Below the pieces are notes generated by a model. That model saw nothing but the letters and a program-made list of their open reading frames with translations. It searched no databases and had not been told where the DNA came from. From contig NZ_JAMXWN010000014.1 in NCBI RefSeq assembly GCF_024125425.1, positions 1 to 64,000 of the forward strand: a stretch of DNA of 64,000 nucleotides, read 5' to 3'. Origin of the DNA: Sporolactobacillus kofuensis (lineage in GTDB: Bacteria; Bacillota; Bacilli; Bacillales; Sporolactobacillaceae). Of this stretch, positions 43,548 through 54,476 are shown in pieces. Positions within the stretch are counted from its first letter, which is position 1. Each line of letters begins with the position of its first letter. A program made the position numbers and the translations under genes.

Positions 43548-45401
43548 CTAGTTGCCACAATGTACAAGAAGAAAATCCCAGGGTGCAATGGTTTGTTGAT
43601 CGATCGATAGTTGCTCTAAACAGGTGTTGATCATCTGATCATGCATCTCATCTATGCACTTTGAGCAATCAATTGTCGTCATTTCTGAAGTCGGGTTAAA
43701 GATAATCGCTGTGTAATCATCATTCGCCAAATAGCGCAAGTATCCAAAAAGTTTGCCCATTGAAAAGGGTAAAAAGAGTCCTTTTTGGAGATTGGGATGA
43801 ACTCTCCGTGTTTGAATGGAAACTTGGAATTCCGAATAAATTTTTTTGTTTTCTCTACCCCACGGGTAATATCGGCGATTATCAGGATCCTTCCCGCCCT
43901 CCACGCCAGCCTCATCACCATAATAAACACATGGAACCCCGGGCAAAGTCATCAACATCCAGATTGCCAATCTCATTTTTTTCTGATCACCACCGAGCAT
44001 CGTAAATATACGCTCAGTATCATGTGTGCCCATATTATTCATATTTGCCAAAAAGGCATCATGTGGATAATTTGCTCTTAAAGTAAAACTCGCCCGTGCT
44101 GCTTCTCGGGCACTTTGTTTTTCGGTAAGTAGATTAATGATCAGGCTGCGAAATGGATAATTCATCACACCATGAAGCATCCCTCCTTCAAGATAGTGGC
44201 GTCTTTTGTCATAAGCAATCTTATGGGATGCATCTTCCCAAACCTCTCCAATCAACACTTTCTGTTCCCCTTTTTTATTGTGTTGATCGAGTACCTGTCG
44301 AATCCCCTCGATAAATTCATCACTTAATTCATCAGCTACATCTAATCGCCAGCCGCCAACACCTAGTTTTGTCCAAGTATTAATTACACTCTCTTCCGAA
44401 CCATAGATAAAATCGCGATAACTTTTTTGCTCTTTATTAACGGTCGGTAAATCAGCAATATTCCACCAACAATCATAATGATCATGATCATTATGGAAAG
44501 TGAACCACTGATAATAGGGTGAGCTGGGATCCTGGTAGGCACCACCTCCGCCGTAATTTCCAAAACGATTAAAATAAATGCTGTCCGCACCAACATGATT
44601 AAATACACCGTCTAAAAGGATATGCATTCCTAATCGACGAGCTTTCAAAATAAGAGTCTCAAATAGTTTTCGATCACCAAACATCGGATCAATTTCCAAA
44701 TAATTTGCTGTGTCGTATTTATGATTGCTTCTTGCTTCGAAGATCGGGCTTAGATAAAGAATCGTAACTCCTAATTTTTTTAACTCATGGAGTTTAGCAA
44801 TAATCCCCTCCAAATTCCCGCCATAGAAATCCCATCTGACGATATCACCATCCTGGCCGCGAATATAGTAAGGGCGATCTTCTTTAGTCGCATAGATAAA
44901 CGAATTTTTTTTGGGATTCCTAATCATCTGGTGACGATTGCCATTATAGAAACGATCGACAAAAATATGATAAATAACCCCTTCAATATACCAATCTGGA
45001 GCGGGGTCGCTGTGGTCATAGCACGTCAATTGGTATTGCTGCACACTTGAAAGATCAGCAAGTAGACGTCCTTCACCACCATAATTGTCTTCAGCTTTTG
45101 CATAATAGATAGATTTCTCCTGCCCTACCTCCAGATAAACCACATGAAAATGATAGAAATACAGCCCACTTTTACCTGTTGTTTGGAATCTAAGTGAGTA
45201 TGTGGACGAGTTGTCGAGTGACTTTATCATTGGTACCGCATAGCTCGGTTCGCCATCCTTCTGAACCACCAAATGCACCGAACGGATGTTAACACCATCA
45301 ACTTTTATTGTAAAGTAAACACTTCTGCCTATTTGAATTGCTCCAAACGGGCGTAAGAAGTGCTCAGACCATGAATTAAAATAAATGTCGGGTAATCCCA
45401 T
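43548..45401 (-). CDS. Intracellular GH13 alpha-amylase/neopullulanase-like enzyme
   Basis: 617 aa glycoside hydrolase. An N-terminal beta-sandwich domain (about residues 1-130, CBM34-like) precedes a GH13 barrel. Nucleophile Asp is in GWRLDVADEL, acid/base Glu in VLIGEVWEDAS, and the third Asp in MGTHDTER; DGVFNHVG is region I. No signal peptide, so it should act on cytosolic glycogen or maltodextrins, probably alpha-1,4 and perhaps alpha-1,6 bonds. ATG at 45401 is preferred to a TTG at 45431. It is the last gene of the glycogen operon, as in lactobacilli (glgBCDAP-amy). Confidence 0.9.
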   Translation of the reverse strand: MGLPDIYFNSWSEHFLRPFGAIQIGRSVYFTIKVDGVNIRSVHLVVQKDGEPSYAVPMIKSLDNSSTYSLRFQTTGKSGLYFYHFHVVYLEVGQEKSIYYAKAEDNYGGEGRLLADLSSVQQYQLTCYDHSDPAPDWYIEGVIYHIFVDRFYNGNRHQMIRNPKKNSFIYATKEDRPYYIRGQDGDIVRWDFYGGNLEGIIAKLHELKKLGVTILYLSPIFEARSNHKYDTANYLEIDPMFGDRKLFETLILKARRLGMHILLDGVFNHVGADSIYFNRFGNYGGGGAYQDPSSPYYQWFTFHNDHDHYDCWWNIADLPTVNKEQKSYRDFIYGSEESVINTWTKLGVGGWRLDVADELSDEFIEGIRQVLDQHNKKGEQKVLIGEVWEDASHKIAYDKRRHYLEGGMLHGVMNYPFRSLIINLLTEKQSAREAARASFTLRANYPHDAFLANMNNMGTHDTERIFTMLGGDQKKMRLAIWMLMTLPGVPCVYYGDEAGVEGGKDPDNRRYYPWGRENKKIYSEFQVSIQTRRVHPNLQKGLFLPFSMGKLFGYLRYLANDDYTAIIFNPTSEMTTIDCSKCIDEMHDQMINTCLEQLSIDQQTIAPWDFLLVHCGN

Positions 45402-45434
45402 TAAATCACTTCTCTTCTCCAGTAAAGGCAACCA

Positions 45435-47846
45435 TTAAATGTCTCGAATCCGCGAAAAAACATCCCATATTTGGCTGGCATATTGTTGTACCGTGTAATC
45501 CGAAGAAAATGTACCGGCTCCCGCTATATTGATCAGAGCCATTCGTTGCCACTTCAATGTGTCTCTGTACAGTTGGTCAATTTGTTTCTGCGCAGCTGAA
45601 TAAGCATCAAAATCACGTAAAACAAAGTATTCATCACCATAGTAAACGAGAGAGTCAAAGACTGAACGTCCTTCTGCCTCTGCATCGGGGATAGTCCCGT
45701 CAATTAGGGCATTCAAAACCCGACGCAGGACAGGGTTCCTATCGTAATAGCTTTTCGAGTGATAACTTCCATCATGATAATATTGATAGACTTCCTCTTC
45801 ACGCAAACCAAAAATGATAATATTATTCGAACCAACTCGATCACGAATTTCGACATTTGCTCCATCTAATGTCGCCAAAGTAATGGCTCCATTTAACATC
45901 AGTTTCATATTACTTGTCCCTGATGCTTCCTTTGAGGCAAGTGAAATTTGTTCACTGATATCCGCGGCAGGGATTATTTTTTCTGCCAAAGAAACGCCAT
46001 AATTTTCAACAAAGACAATCTTCAGTTTTTCCTTAATGGTTGTATCTTGATTAATAAGATCGGCAACGGAATTAATTAGTTTGATAATTTGTTTTGCATA
46101 AGTATAACTTGGCGCTGCCTTCGCACCAAAAATGAATACACGAGGATGGAGATCCGCTTCAGGATGATCCTTCAATTGAAAATATAAACTGAGGATGTGA
46201 AGAAGATTCAATAATTGCCTTTTGTACGCATGCAATCGTTTAATTTGTACGTCAAAGATTGCATCAGGATTTAAAACAAGGCCCATCGTCTTTTGAATAT
46301 GTTTTGCAAAGCGTTCTTTATTCTGATGTTTAATTTTCGCAAGCTCAATCAAGGTTTTCTCATCATCCCGAAAAGCCTTTAACATCTTCAATTCGGTCGG
46401 TGTTGTTTCCCAATCATTACCAATTTTTCGGTTAATTAGATTGCAAAGCGGTTCATTCGCCAGCATCAGCCAACGGCGTTGCGTAATTCCGTTGGTTTTA
46501 TTATTAAATTTTGACGGATAGATCAGATAAAAATCATGAAGTACTTTTTCCTTTAGTATCGTTGTATGCAACTGAGCAACACCATTAATACTATGGCTAC
46601 CGATAATGGCTAAATGGGCCATTTTGACATGACCACACTCAATAATTCTTGTTCGTTCAACAATTGATGGATCAAAAAGGGTACTCATTTTCATTGTGAA
46701 TCGACGATCGATTTCACAAATGATTTGGTAGATACGTGGGAGTAGTGTGCTGATCATGTCAATCGGCCATTTTTCAAGAGCCTCGGACATAATCGTATGA
46801 TTTGTATAGCTCATCACATTTACGGTTACATTCCAGGCATGTTCCCAATCCATTTTCTCTTCGTCGAGTAGGATCCGCATCAATTCCGGGACGGATAATG
46901 CGGGATGCGTATCGTTAATATGGATGGCGACCTTCTCTGCCAGATGAAGCATAGGAACGCGCATTTTCTTATAGTGTCTAATGATGCTCTGAACTCCGGC
47001 TGATACGAAGAAATACTCTTGCTTTAAGCGTAACAGACGACCTTCATAGTTCGAATCATCAGGATAGAGCACCTCAGATATACTTTCAATTTGATTACGT
47101 TGATGGATAAATGACCAATAGTCCGTACTCTCATCTTGTGCAGGTACTTCTGCCGACCAGAGCCGAAGTGTATTCACCACATCATTTTTATAGCCAATCA
47201 CTGCAGTATCATACGGGACAGCGAGCACTTTTTGAGCCCCTTCATAATGAGGTTCGAGGACTCCGGAAGCTGTTTTCTCAAGCCATACTTTTCCATACAA
47301 TCGAACAGTTACAGCAGCATGCATCTTTCTTGTTTCCCAGACGTTGCCGTTCTGTAACCAGTTTTCCGGTAGTTCAACTTGATAACCATTCACAAATTTT
47401 TGCTTGAACAATCCATATTTAAAGCGAATACCATTGCCGTGACCCGGAATCTCACTCGTAGCCATCGAATCGATAAAACATGCGGCAAGGCGACCAAGCC
47501 CTCCGTTACCTAAACCTGGATCGGGTTCCATTTGTACAATAGTCTCAAGATCAATCCCTAAGTCATACAGTCCATCTCGCACCGTATTGAGAATTCCTAA
47601 ATTTAAAAGATTACTTTTCAGCATTCTTCCCAGTAAAAATTCCATTGAAAAATAATACGTTTGTTTTTGCTTATTCTCGACATACACTTGATTCGTGTGG
47701 CTCCAATTTTTTGATGAATAGGTTCGAACGAGATTACCCAACACAAAAAATTGTTCGGTTGGCTCTGCCTCAGAGATATCCATCGAGTAGACTTCCGTCA
47801 TCATTTTCTTATAATCATCTTTAAATTTTCGTTTTGACAGATCCAT
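45435..47846 (-). CDS. glgP: Glycogen phosphorylase
   Basis: 803 aa PLP-dependent GT35 enzyme releasing glucose-1-phosphate from alpha-1,4-glucan ends. The PLP-binding lysine lies in KEASGTSNMKLMLNGA, with GGLGRLAACFIDSMA and IHINDTHPALSVPELMR upstream. AAGGAAGG lies seven bases before ATG 47846; the frame is open to 47882. It follows glgD after a 270-base gap and runs into the GH13 gene. Confidence 0.96.
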   Translation of the reverse strand: MDLSKRKFKDDYKKMMTEVYSMDISEAEPTEQFFVLGNLVRTYSSKNWSHTNQVYVENKQKQTYYFSMEFLLGRMLKSNLLNLGILNTVRDGLYDLGIDLETIVQMEPDPGLGNGGLGRLAACFIDSMATSEIPGHGNGIRFKYGLFKQKFVNGYQVELPENWLQNGNVWETRKMHAAVTVRLYGKVWLEKTASGVLEPHYEGAQKVLAVPYDTAVIGYKNDVVNTLRLWSAEVPAQDESTDYWSFIHQRNQIESISEVLYPDDSNYEGRLLRLKQEYFFVSAGVQSIIRHYKKMRVPMLHLAEKVAIHINDTHPALSVPELMRILLDEEKMDWEHAWNVTVNVMSYTNHTIMSEALEKWPIDMISTLLPRIYQIICEIDRRFTMKMSTLFDPSIVERTRIIECGHVKMAHLAIIGSHSINGVAQLHTTILKEKVLHDFYLIYPSKFNNKTNGITQRRWLMLANEPLCNLINRKIGNDWETTPTELKMLKAFRDDEKTLIELAKIKHQNKERFAKHIQKTMGLVLNPDAIFDVQIKRLHAYKRQLLNLLHILSLYFQLKDHPEADLHPRVFIFGAKAAPSYTYAKQIIKLINSVADLINQDTTIKEKLKIVFVENYGVSLAEKIIPAADISEQISLASKEASGTSNMKLMLNGAITLATLDGANVEIRDRVGSNNIIIFGLREEEVYQYYHDGSYHSKSYYDRNPVLRRVLNALIDGTIPDAEAEGRSVFDSLVYYGDEYFVLRDFDAYSAAQKQIDQLYRDTLKWQRMALINIAGAGTFSSDYTVQQYASQIWDVFSRIRDI

Positions 47847-48115
47847 AAAGCTACCTTCCTTATTCCATAGATATTCATGCATCTTAGCGCTAATAAAAAC
47901 AGATGATACGGAGATCTTTTGTGGATAAAAGATTCAGAACCCCCAGTACAAGAAAAACAGTTAATCGTCACATTAGTGGAAGGACACCTAAATCAGCACA
48001 ACCAGTTATAAAGGTATCATTACACAAAAGAAAGCGATAAAGGTGAGCGGCTATGAATCAATCATTGACGAAAATAAATAGTTTTATAAGTACTGCCATG
48101 GGCTACTAATCGATT

Positions 48116-49342
48116 TTATGAAAAAAATGTATTGGCATTTTCGATGCTGGGATCGAATTTTATTGTCTCTGATGAAAGATTGCTTTCAGAGATCCTGCTG
48201 ATCACCGAATTTTTCTCAATTACAATCGGCTTGTCCTTAGTTCCAAATAGTTTTGTATTTGGTTCAATTCGGACTTGTTTATCCAGAACTACATAATGCA
48301 ACTCAGCGCCACTACCAATCGAACTTCCTTGCATAATGACCGAACTATTGATTGTTGTGTTTTTTTCCACTGTAACATTTCTAAATAGAACCGAATGAGA
48401 CACATCGCCATAGATCATGCATCCGTTAGCAATAAGAGAATTTTCAACTTTTGAGGAACGTGCATAATATGTTGGCGCTTCATTCTTAACCTTGGTATGA
48501 ATACTCTGACTCCCTTTTAAGAGAGCGGTAAGATTCGTATCGTGGAGCATATCCATATTCGCTTCATAATATGCACCCACCGAATGAATGGCTTTCAAAT
48601 ACCCTGTGTATTCAAACCCATTGGAGGGAAGATTCACGATCGCTTGATGAAGTACATCCGTCAAATTGCAATGTTCATTCTCAGCAACAACATTGCGGAT
48701 CAATTTCGTAAGCAAATGCGTTTTCATCACATAAATTTCCATATTAATAAATAATTTCCCGGCATTGTTGAACAGATTGCATGACTTTATGCCGCGTACA
48801 CGGCCATCCTCGTCAATAGTGAGACAAGACCCTTGTAGATGCTCTTTATTGACTTGTTCGAAGGATTTATAGACAACTGTAATATCGGCACCTTGTTCAA
48901 TGTGATGACGTAAAATGGCCTGCACATCAACATTGCACAACATCTGTGATCCCATAATTACTGTATATTCTGACTCGGATTTCTCAAAGAACTCGATATT
49001 ATTGTAGTAATTGTAGACATCTCCTTCTCTGCTTCCCCCAATTGCTTTATCATGAGGATGTGAACTGTAATCAGTGAAGAAGAACAATCCACCATACAGA
49101 CTGTCTAATCCCCACTCTTTACCGCTTCGAACATGATCATATATCGAGCGTAGGTTGTCATTTGTAAAGATGCCAATCGTTTCAACGCCTGCTGTGGTTA
49201 GGTTTGTCAATGGAAAATCAATTAAACGATATCTGCTACAAAAAGGTAAGCTTGCAATTGGCCGATTCATGGTTAAAGGATTTGCAGCAACCCTGGGTTC
49301 TGTAATATTAAGTATCCCGCAGATTTTATTTCTCTTCATCAT
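48116..49342 (-). CDS. glgD: GlgD, regulatory subunit of ADP-glucose pyrophosphorylase
   Basis: 408 aa GlgC paralogue found in Firmicutes. The N-terminal nucleotide loop GGxGxRL of GlgC is replaced by [16 protein letters not shown], so it is expected to be non-catalytic and to modulate GlgC in a heteromer. [11 protein letters not shown] and the C-terminal left-handed beta-helix (hexapeptide-like repeats from about residue 290) remain. The start overlaps glgC by 17 bases, with a G run upstream, so translation is coupled; ATG at 49339 is equally possible. Confidence 0.94.
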   Translation of the reverse strand: MMKRNKICGILNITEPRVAANPLTMNRPIASLPFCSRYRLIDFPLTNLTTAGVETIGIFTNDNLRSIYDHVRSGKEWGLDSLYGGLFFFTDYSSHPHDKAIGGSREGDVYNYYNNIEFFEKSESEYTVIMGSQMLCNVDVQAILRHHIEQGADITVVYKSFEQVNKEHLQGSCLTIDEDGRVRGIKSCNLFNNAGKLFINMEIYVMKTHLLTKLIRNVVAENEHCNLTDVLHQAIVNLPSNGFEYTGYLKAIHSVGAYYEANMDMLHDTNLTALLKGSQSIHTKVKNEAPTYYARSSKVENSLIANGCMIYGDVSHSVLFRNVTVEKNTTINSSVIMQGSSIGSGAELHYVVLDKQVRIEPNTKLFGTKDKPIVIEKNSVISRISESNLSSETIKFDPSIENANTFFS

Positions 49343-50471
49343 TCAACCCCCCCACAATTTCGTTATAGCCGACAACCTCAATCGTATCGTCACCGACAAT
49401 CTGAGCATTATCTGCAAATACTGCATGTTCACCCACAATCGCTCGATCAATTGTCACGTTCTTACCGATGACCGTATTTGCCATCACGATTGAATCTCGA
49501 ACTACACTGTTCGCACCGATTTTTACATTTTGTGAGATTATCGAATGATTAATCTCACCTGAAATATAACAACCATCCACAATCAACGATTCTTTTACCT
49601 TTGCACCTTTCGCTAAGAAGTGTGGGGGAGCAACGGGATTCTTTGAATAAATGCGCCAACTTTTATCGCGAATGTTCAGTTCATGATCCGGATTAATGAA
49701 AGCCATATTTGCTTCCCACAAACTTTCAATCGTCCCTACATCCTTCCAATACCCATTAAATGAATAGGCAAATACATTTTCTCCATTCGCAAGAAACGTA
49801 GGAATGACATTTTTGCCGAAATCATCCATATTCTGACCTGTCGCATGACTTTCTGTCAGATAACGACGGAGAACATCCCATGTAAAAATATAAATTCCCA
49901 TCGAAGCAAGATTGCTCTTCGGCTTTGCCGGCTTCTCCTCAAAATCAATAATTCGATCCGTGTTATCGGTATTCATAATGCCAAATCGTGATGCTTCTTC
50001 AAGCGGCACGTGGATGACTGCAACAGTTGCCGTCGCTTTTTTTCGTTTGTGGAAGTGGAGCATATGTTCATAGTCCATTTTATAAATATGATCCCCAGAT
50101 AAAATGAGCAAATAAGTGGGATTATGACTGTCAATATAACTGATATTTTGATAAATCGCATGTGCCGTACCCTCAAACCACTTTTCACCATCAAGGCTAG
50201 AATGGGGTTGTAATATGGTGACACCACCGTCTTTATGATCTAAACCCCAATGTGAGCCATTGCCGATGTGACTATTAAGTTCAAGAGGCTGATATTGCGT
50301 CACTACACCAATGGTCCTTATGCCTGAGTTCGAGCAATTACTTAAAGAAAAGTCAATTATCCTGTATTTCCCACCAAAAGGTACAGCAGGTTTCGCGATC
50401 GTTCTCGTTAATTTTCCCAACCTCGAACCTTGGCCACCTGCCAAAATCATTGCGATCATTTCATCCTTCAT
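49326..50471 (-). CDS. glgC: Glucose-1-phosphate adenylyltransferase, catalytic subunit
   Basis: 381 aa. Makes ADP-glucose, the committed step of glycogen synthesis. [18 protein letters not shown] is the nucleotide loop, followed by [31 protein letters not shown] and a C-terminal beta-helix. I place the start at 50471 because [13 protein letters not shown] matches the family N-terminus. A strong AAAGGAGG at about 50516-50523 would better suit an upstream start, so up to 14 extra residues are possible. It forms a coupled pair with glgD. Confidence 0.93.
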   Translation of the reverse strand: MKDEMIAMILAGGQGSRLGKLTRTIAKPAVPFGGKYRIIDFSLSNCSNSGIRTIGVVTQYQPLELNSHIGNGSHWGLDHKDGGVTILQPHSSLDGEKWFEGTAHAIYQNISYIDSHNPTYLLILSGDHIYKMDYEHMLHFHKRKKATATVAVIHVPLEEASRFGIMNTDNTDRIIDFEEKPAKPKSNLASMGIYIFTWDVLRRYLTESHATGQNMDDFGKNVIPTFLANGENVFAYSFNGYWKDVGTIESLWEANMAFINPDHELNIRDKSWRIYSKNPVAPPHFLAKGAKVKESLIVDGCYISGEINHSIISQNVKIGANSVVRDSIVMANTVIGKNVTIDRAIVGEHAVFADNAQIVGDDTIEVVGYNEIVGGLNDEEK

Positions 50472-50758
50472 GTCATATGGAAAAAGAATGGGGGACCACC
50501 TTCTTCCGTACACCTCCTTTGCCCATTAAATGAATCTTATAGTCTATCGTATGAACAAAATTAAAAAAACATATTCAGAATCTCATTATTAAACGGAAAA
50601 ACTTGCCGATTATCATTGTTATTTTTCCATATCGTCATTATGCTCTGTATAAATTATTTTTGAATTTTCAAATTTATTTTTACCACTCTTTTTTAACTGT
50701 ACAAAAATTAATATTTTTTTTCGATATTATAAAATTAATTTCCTAATTTCAAAGATAA
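50472..50758 (-). other. Spacer between glgA and glgC
   Basis: About 290 very AT-rich bases inside the glycogen cluster, with poly-T runs on both strands. There may be a second promoter for glgCDP-amy, but no -35/-10 pair with correct spacing stands out. No ORF with a ribosome site is seen. Confidence 0.35.
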
Positions 50759-52189
50759 TTATTTGTCAATTATCGAATCATAGAGCACCTTATACTCTTT
50801 AGCTGATTTTTCCCAACCAAAATCCAACCCCATAGATCGATCTACTAATTTATCCCATTTAGATCGATGTTCACGATAAAAATAAAGGGCACGTTCAATC
50901 GTATAAAGCATGTCATGGGCGTTATAATTCGTAAAACTAAACCCGTTACCTTCATCCGTAAATTCGTTATAACTTTGAACCGTGTCACTGAGCCCTCCTG
51001 TCTCTCGAACAACAGGTAAACTACCATAGCGCATCGCAAGGAGCTGTCCAATGCCACAAGGTTCGAAGCTTGATGGCATAAGAAAGAGATCTGAGCCAGC
51101 ATAAATCTTACGTGCCAATCCGTCATCAAAAAATATATTTGCTGATACAGAATTTGGATAGTGAGCTGCGAACTGACGAAATGCTTCTTCATCATTGTGG
51201 TCTCCTGTCCCGAGAACAACAAATTGAACCCCTAGATTCAGGATTTCGTGGAAGACGCGTAGAACAAGATCAATGCCTTTTTGTCCGGTCAATCGCGTAA
51301 TCATAGCAATCAAAGGTACATCAGGATTGACGGGTAAGTGTAAATATTCTTGAAGCCCTGCTTTATTTAACGGCTTACCTAGTACATTGTGAAACGTTGA
51401 GAATAGATGCTGATCGGTCGCGGGATTATAGAGTTCTCGATCAATGCCATTAATGATCCCATGAAGTTTTTCACTGTTCCAACGCAGAAAACCGTCTAAA
51501 TTTTCTCCATAATAGGGCATCTGAATTTCATAGGCATAAGTCTTACTGACTGTCGTGATCTTGTTTGAATAAGCAAGACCTGCTTTCAAATAACTCACGT
51601 TGTCATAGAATTCCAATCCATCTTTATAAAAATAGGAATAATCAAGACTAAGCAAATCGCCAAGCACCGATTTTGGAAACACACCTTGATAGCGTAAATT
51701 ATGAATAGTGAACACAGTGCGAATGTTCTGATAAAAAGATTGCCAGCGATAGTGTGCCTGAAGCAGAACACTGATTGGACCTGTTTGCCAATCATGACAA
51801 TGAATCACATCTGGCTTATCCTTTAGATGAGGCAGAACTTCTAGGACAGCTCGGGAGAAGAACGCAAACCGTTCACCGTCATCGCCGTACCCATAACAGC
51901 CTGGCCGTTTAAAATAATACTCATTGTCCAAGAAATAATACTGAATACCCTCAACTTCCATCGTAAACAGACCACAATATTGATTGCGCCATCCCACAGG
52001 AACATATATATAGTTTACGTAAGTCATCTTATTAACATCGTCCGGATTCATGTCTTGATATTTTGGGAGCACCACACTTACCTTTACATTTTCTTTCTGC
52101 AGCGCCTTTGGTAATGCGCCAACTACATCTCCTAGTCCTCCGGTTTTAATAAATGGAACACATTCAGATGCGGCAAACAGTACGTTCAT
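50759..52189 (-). CDS. glgA: Glycogen synthase (ADP-glucose)
   Basis: 476 aa GT5 enzyme that extends alpha-1,4-glucan from ADP-glucose. It has the N-terminal MNVLFAASECVPFIKTGGLGDVVGALP with the KTGGL donor loop, HCHDWQTG, and the C-terminal MPSSFEPCGIGQLLAMRYGSLP. AAGGAGAG precedes the ATG. It follows glgB by 38 bases. Confidence 0.97.
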   Translation of the reverse strand: MNVLFAASECVPFIKTGGLGDVVGALPKALQKENVKVSVVLPKYQDMNPDDVNKMTYVNYIYVPVGWRNQYCGLFTMEVEGIQYYFLDNEYYFKRPGCYGYGDDGERFAFFSRAVLEVLPHLKDKPDVIHCHDWQTGPISVLLQAHYRWQSFYQNIRTVFTIHNLRYQGVFPKSVLGDLLSLDYSYFYKDGLEFYDNVSYLKAGLAYSNKITTVSKTYAYEIQMPYYGENLDGFLRWNSEKLHGIINGIDRELYNPATDQHLFSTFHNVLGKPLNKAGLQEYLHLPVNPDVPLIAMITRLTGQKGIDLVLRVFHEILNLGVQFVVLGTGDHNDEEAFRQFAAHYPNSVSANIFFDDGLARKIYAGSDLFLMPSSFEPCGIGQLLAMRYGSLPVVRETGGLSDTVQSYNEFTDEGNGFSFTNYNAHDMLYTIERALYFYREHRSKWDKLVDRSMGLDFGWEKSAKEYKVLYDSIIDK

Positions 52190-52227
52190 CTCTCTCTCTC
52201 CTTTTTCACTAAGCCTACGGTAACCGA

Positions 52228-54177
52228 TTAGTCTAGATGATCATTAGCGATCAATAATTTTCTCTTCTTTGTCTCTTTCATGAGAATACTCATACCGAGA
52301 GGCGGAACGGTCATTTCTAATGAATTCGGCTGATTATGATAGGGGGTGTCAATAGAAAGTATTGGCTCAAAATTACATTGTCCTGACCCACCAAATGGTG
52401 CCGCATCACTATTGAACATTTCAAGATAATAACCACTTGATGGAACGCCGAATTTGAAATGATGGTACACAGTCGGTGTAAAGTTCAGAATGATGATACA
52501 GTAATCGCCTTTTCTTTTTCCTTTTCTAATAAAACTAAGAATACTTTGATCAGAATTGTCGGCATCGATCCATTCAAAACCTTCCCCCTCATGATCGAGA
52601 CGCCATAGACAAGATTGCTGTTGATAAAAATGATTTAACGCAATGGTATAGCGATGAAAATTCTGGTGAACAGGGAAATCAAATAAAAGCCAATCCAGCT
52701 GCTCAAGATCTTTCCATTCGTCAAATTGAGCAAACTCACTACCCATGAATAATAGTTTTTTGCCTGGATGAGTGATAAAAAAACCATAGAGAACACGAAG
52801 ATTCGCGAATCGCTGCCACTCATCCCCAGGCATTTTATTTAGCAAAGAACGTTTGCCGTACACAAGTTCATCATGGGAGAATGATAAAATAAAGTTTTCA
52901 GAGTATGCATAAAGCATCGAAAACGTAATCAAATTTTGATGATGGCGGCGCTCTTGTGGTTCATAAGACATATAGCGCAGTACGTCATGCACCCAGCCCA
53001 TGTTCCATTTATAATTGAAGCCCAATCCTCCATTGTTCGTTGGAGCCGTAACCATCGGAAAATCCGTAGCTTCTTCAGCAATCATCAACGCCGAAGGAAA
53101 TTGACTATAAACCGCTTCATTCATCTTTTTAATAAACTTGATGGCTTCCAAATTTTCATAGCCACCGTACTTATTTCTCAAATCGAATGGCAGATCGCCG
53201 TTATGATTCAGATAAATCATTGAGGAAACCGCATCGATCCGAAATCCTTCAACGTGATAGACATCCATCCAAAAACGCGCATTAGAGATAAGAAAACTCA
53301 CAACTTCATGCTTACTAAAATCAAAATTATACGTTCCCCATTGTGGCCGATCAGCAAGTTTCGGATCGCATGGTTCATAAAGTGCCGTACCATCAAACTT
53401 TCCAAGGCCATGCGTATCACGGCAAAAATGAGCCGGCGTCCAATCTAAGATCACACCAATATCATGCTGATGGCATGTATCAACAAAATACATAAAGTCT
53501 TCTGGCGTTCCGAAACGACTCGTTGGCGCAAAATAACCTGTGATCTGATAGCCCCATGATCGATCATAAGGATGCTCCATGATCGGCATTAATTCGATAT
53601 GAGTAAACCCATTGGCAATAAGATAATCAACAAGTTCGTCTGCTAATTCACGATAATTAAGCAGCTCTTCATTTTCCTTTTTCTTCCATGACCCGAGATG
53701 GCATTCATAGACCAACATTGGCTGATGATACTCATCCCTCTTCTCACGCTTACTCATCCATTTCTTGTCGTGCCAATGATAGCGATCTAATCGGTAAGTA
53801 AGTGATGCTGTATTGGGACGCGTCTCTGCATAAAACGCATAGGGATCCGCTTTTAAAACGAGCTCACCACTAGGTGTTCGAATCGCAAATTTGTAACGTT
53901 CATTGGTTTCAATGTCCGGGATAAAGATTGTCCATACTCCTGAATCTTTGACAGGCTTCAGCGGGTAAATCCCCTCTTCCCAATCATTAAAATCTCCGAC
54001 TATCGAAACAGATTGTGCGTTCGGAGCCCAAACAGTAAAGTGAAATCCTGCTTTACTGTTGACATGATCAAAGTGTGCACCAAAAACCTTATACCCTTCA
54101 TATAAGGTACCTTCATGAAACAAGTACAAATCGAAATCACTTGGATACATTTGCGGCTCATTCTCTGCTGTCAACAT
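52228..54177 (-). CDS. glgB: 1,4-alpha-glucan branching enzyme
   Basis: 649 aa GH13 enzyme that introduces alpha-1,6 branches. An N-terminal CBM48-type domain (about residues 20-120; FTVWAPNAQSVSIVGDFNDW) precedes the barrel. The catalytic Asp is in GFRIDAVSSMIY, the Glu in MIAEEATDFP, and the third Asp in SFSHDELVYGKRS. DWTPAHF is region I. AAGGAAG precedes the ATG. It is the first gene of the leftward glycogen operon. A promoter in the 300-base upstream gap is likely but not pinned down. Confidence 0.96.
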   Translation of the reverse strand: MLTAENEPQMYPSDFDLYLFHEGTLYEGYKVFGAHFDHVNSKAGFHFTVWAPNAQSVSIVGDFNDWEEGIYPLKPVKDSGVWTIFIPDIETNERYKFAIRTPSGELVLKADPYAFYAETRPNTASLTYRLDRYHWHDKKWMSKREKRDEYHQPMLVYECHLGSWKKKENEELLNYRELADELVDYLIANGFTHIELMPIMEHPYDRSWGYQITGYFAPTSRFGTPEDFMYFVDTCHQHDIGVILDWTPAHFCRDTHGLGKFDGTALYEPCDPKLADRPQWGTYNFDFSKHEVVSFLISNARFWMDVYHVEGFRIDAVSSMIYLNHNGDLPFDLRNKYGGYENLEAIKFIKKMNEAVYSQFPSALMIAEEATDFPMVTAPTNNGGLGFNYKWNMGWVHDVLRYMSYEPQERRHHQNLITFSMLYAYSENFILSFSHDELVYGKRSLLNKMPGDEWQRFANLRVLYGFFITHPGKKLLFMGSEFAQFDEWKDLEQLDWLLFDFPVHQNFHRYTIALNHFYQQQSCLWRLDHEGEGFEWIDADNSDQSILSFIRKGKRKGDYCIIILNFTPTVYHHFKFGVPSSGYYLEMFNSDAAPFGGSGQCNFEPILSIDTPYHNQPNSLEMTVPPLGMSILMKETKKRKLLIANDHLD

Positions 54178-54415
54178 GGCGCCACTTCCTTTTTACTTTT
54201 AATAGGACCACTCGTCTTAACTGGATAATATTCCTTCAATTCATCTACTAACTTCATTTGACGCACACTAATTATAGCTATAACATTCAACGAGAATGGC
54301 AAATTTCCTTCATCGAATTTAGTCTAATAATGTCAAAATAAAGAATATATAGAATTTATTTTATATTAATAAAGAAAAAAGTTGAACAAACCGCTGTTTC
54401 CAAATTGTGGAATAC
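54178..54415. other. Upstream region of the glycogen operon
   Basis: AT-rich spacer between glgB and the exonuclease terminator. On the minus strand a TATAAT occurs near 54270-54275, preceded by a TTGAAT at too short a spacing. No clear cre site was found. Confidence 0.35.
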
Positions 54416-54452
54416 AAAAACAGGCATCCTCTGAGAAGAGTTTGCCTGTTTT
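54416..54452 (-). terminator. Terminator of the exonuclease gene
   Basis: AAAAACAGGCA and TGCCTGTTTT arms (54416-54425, 54443-54452) enclose an 18-base region with a smaller CTCT/AGAG pairing; an A/T tail lies outside the stem. It is 24 bases after the exonuclease stop. Confidence 0.75.
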
Positions 54453-54476
54453 CTAATGTTTAATAATTATGTCGTT

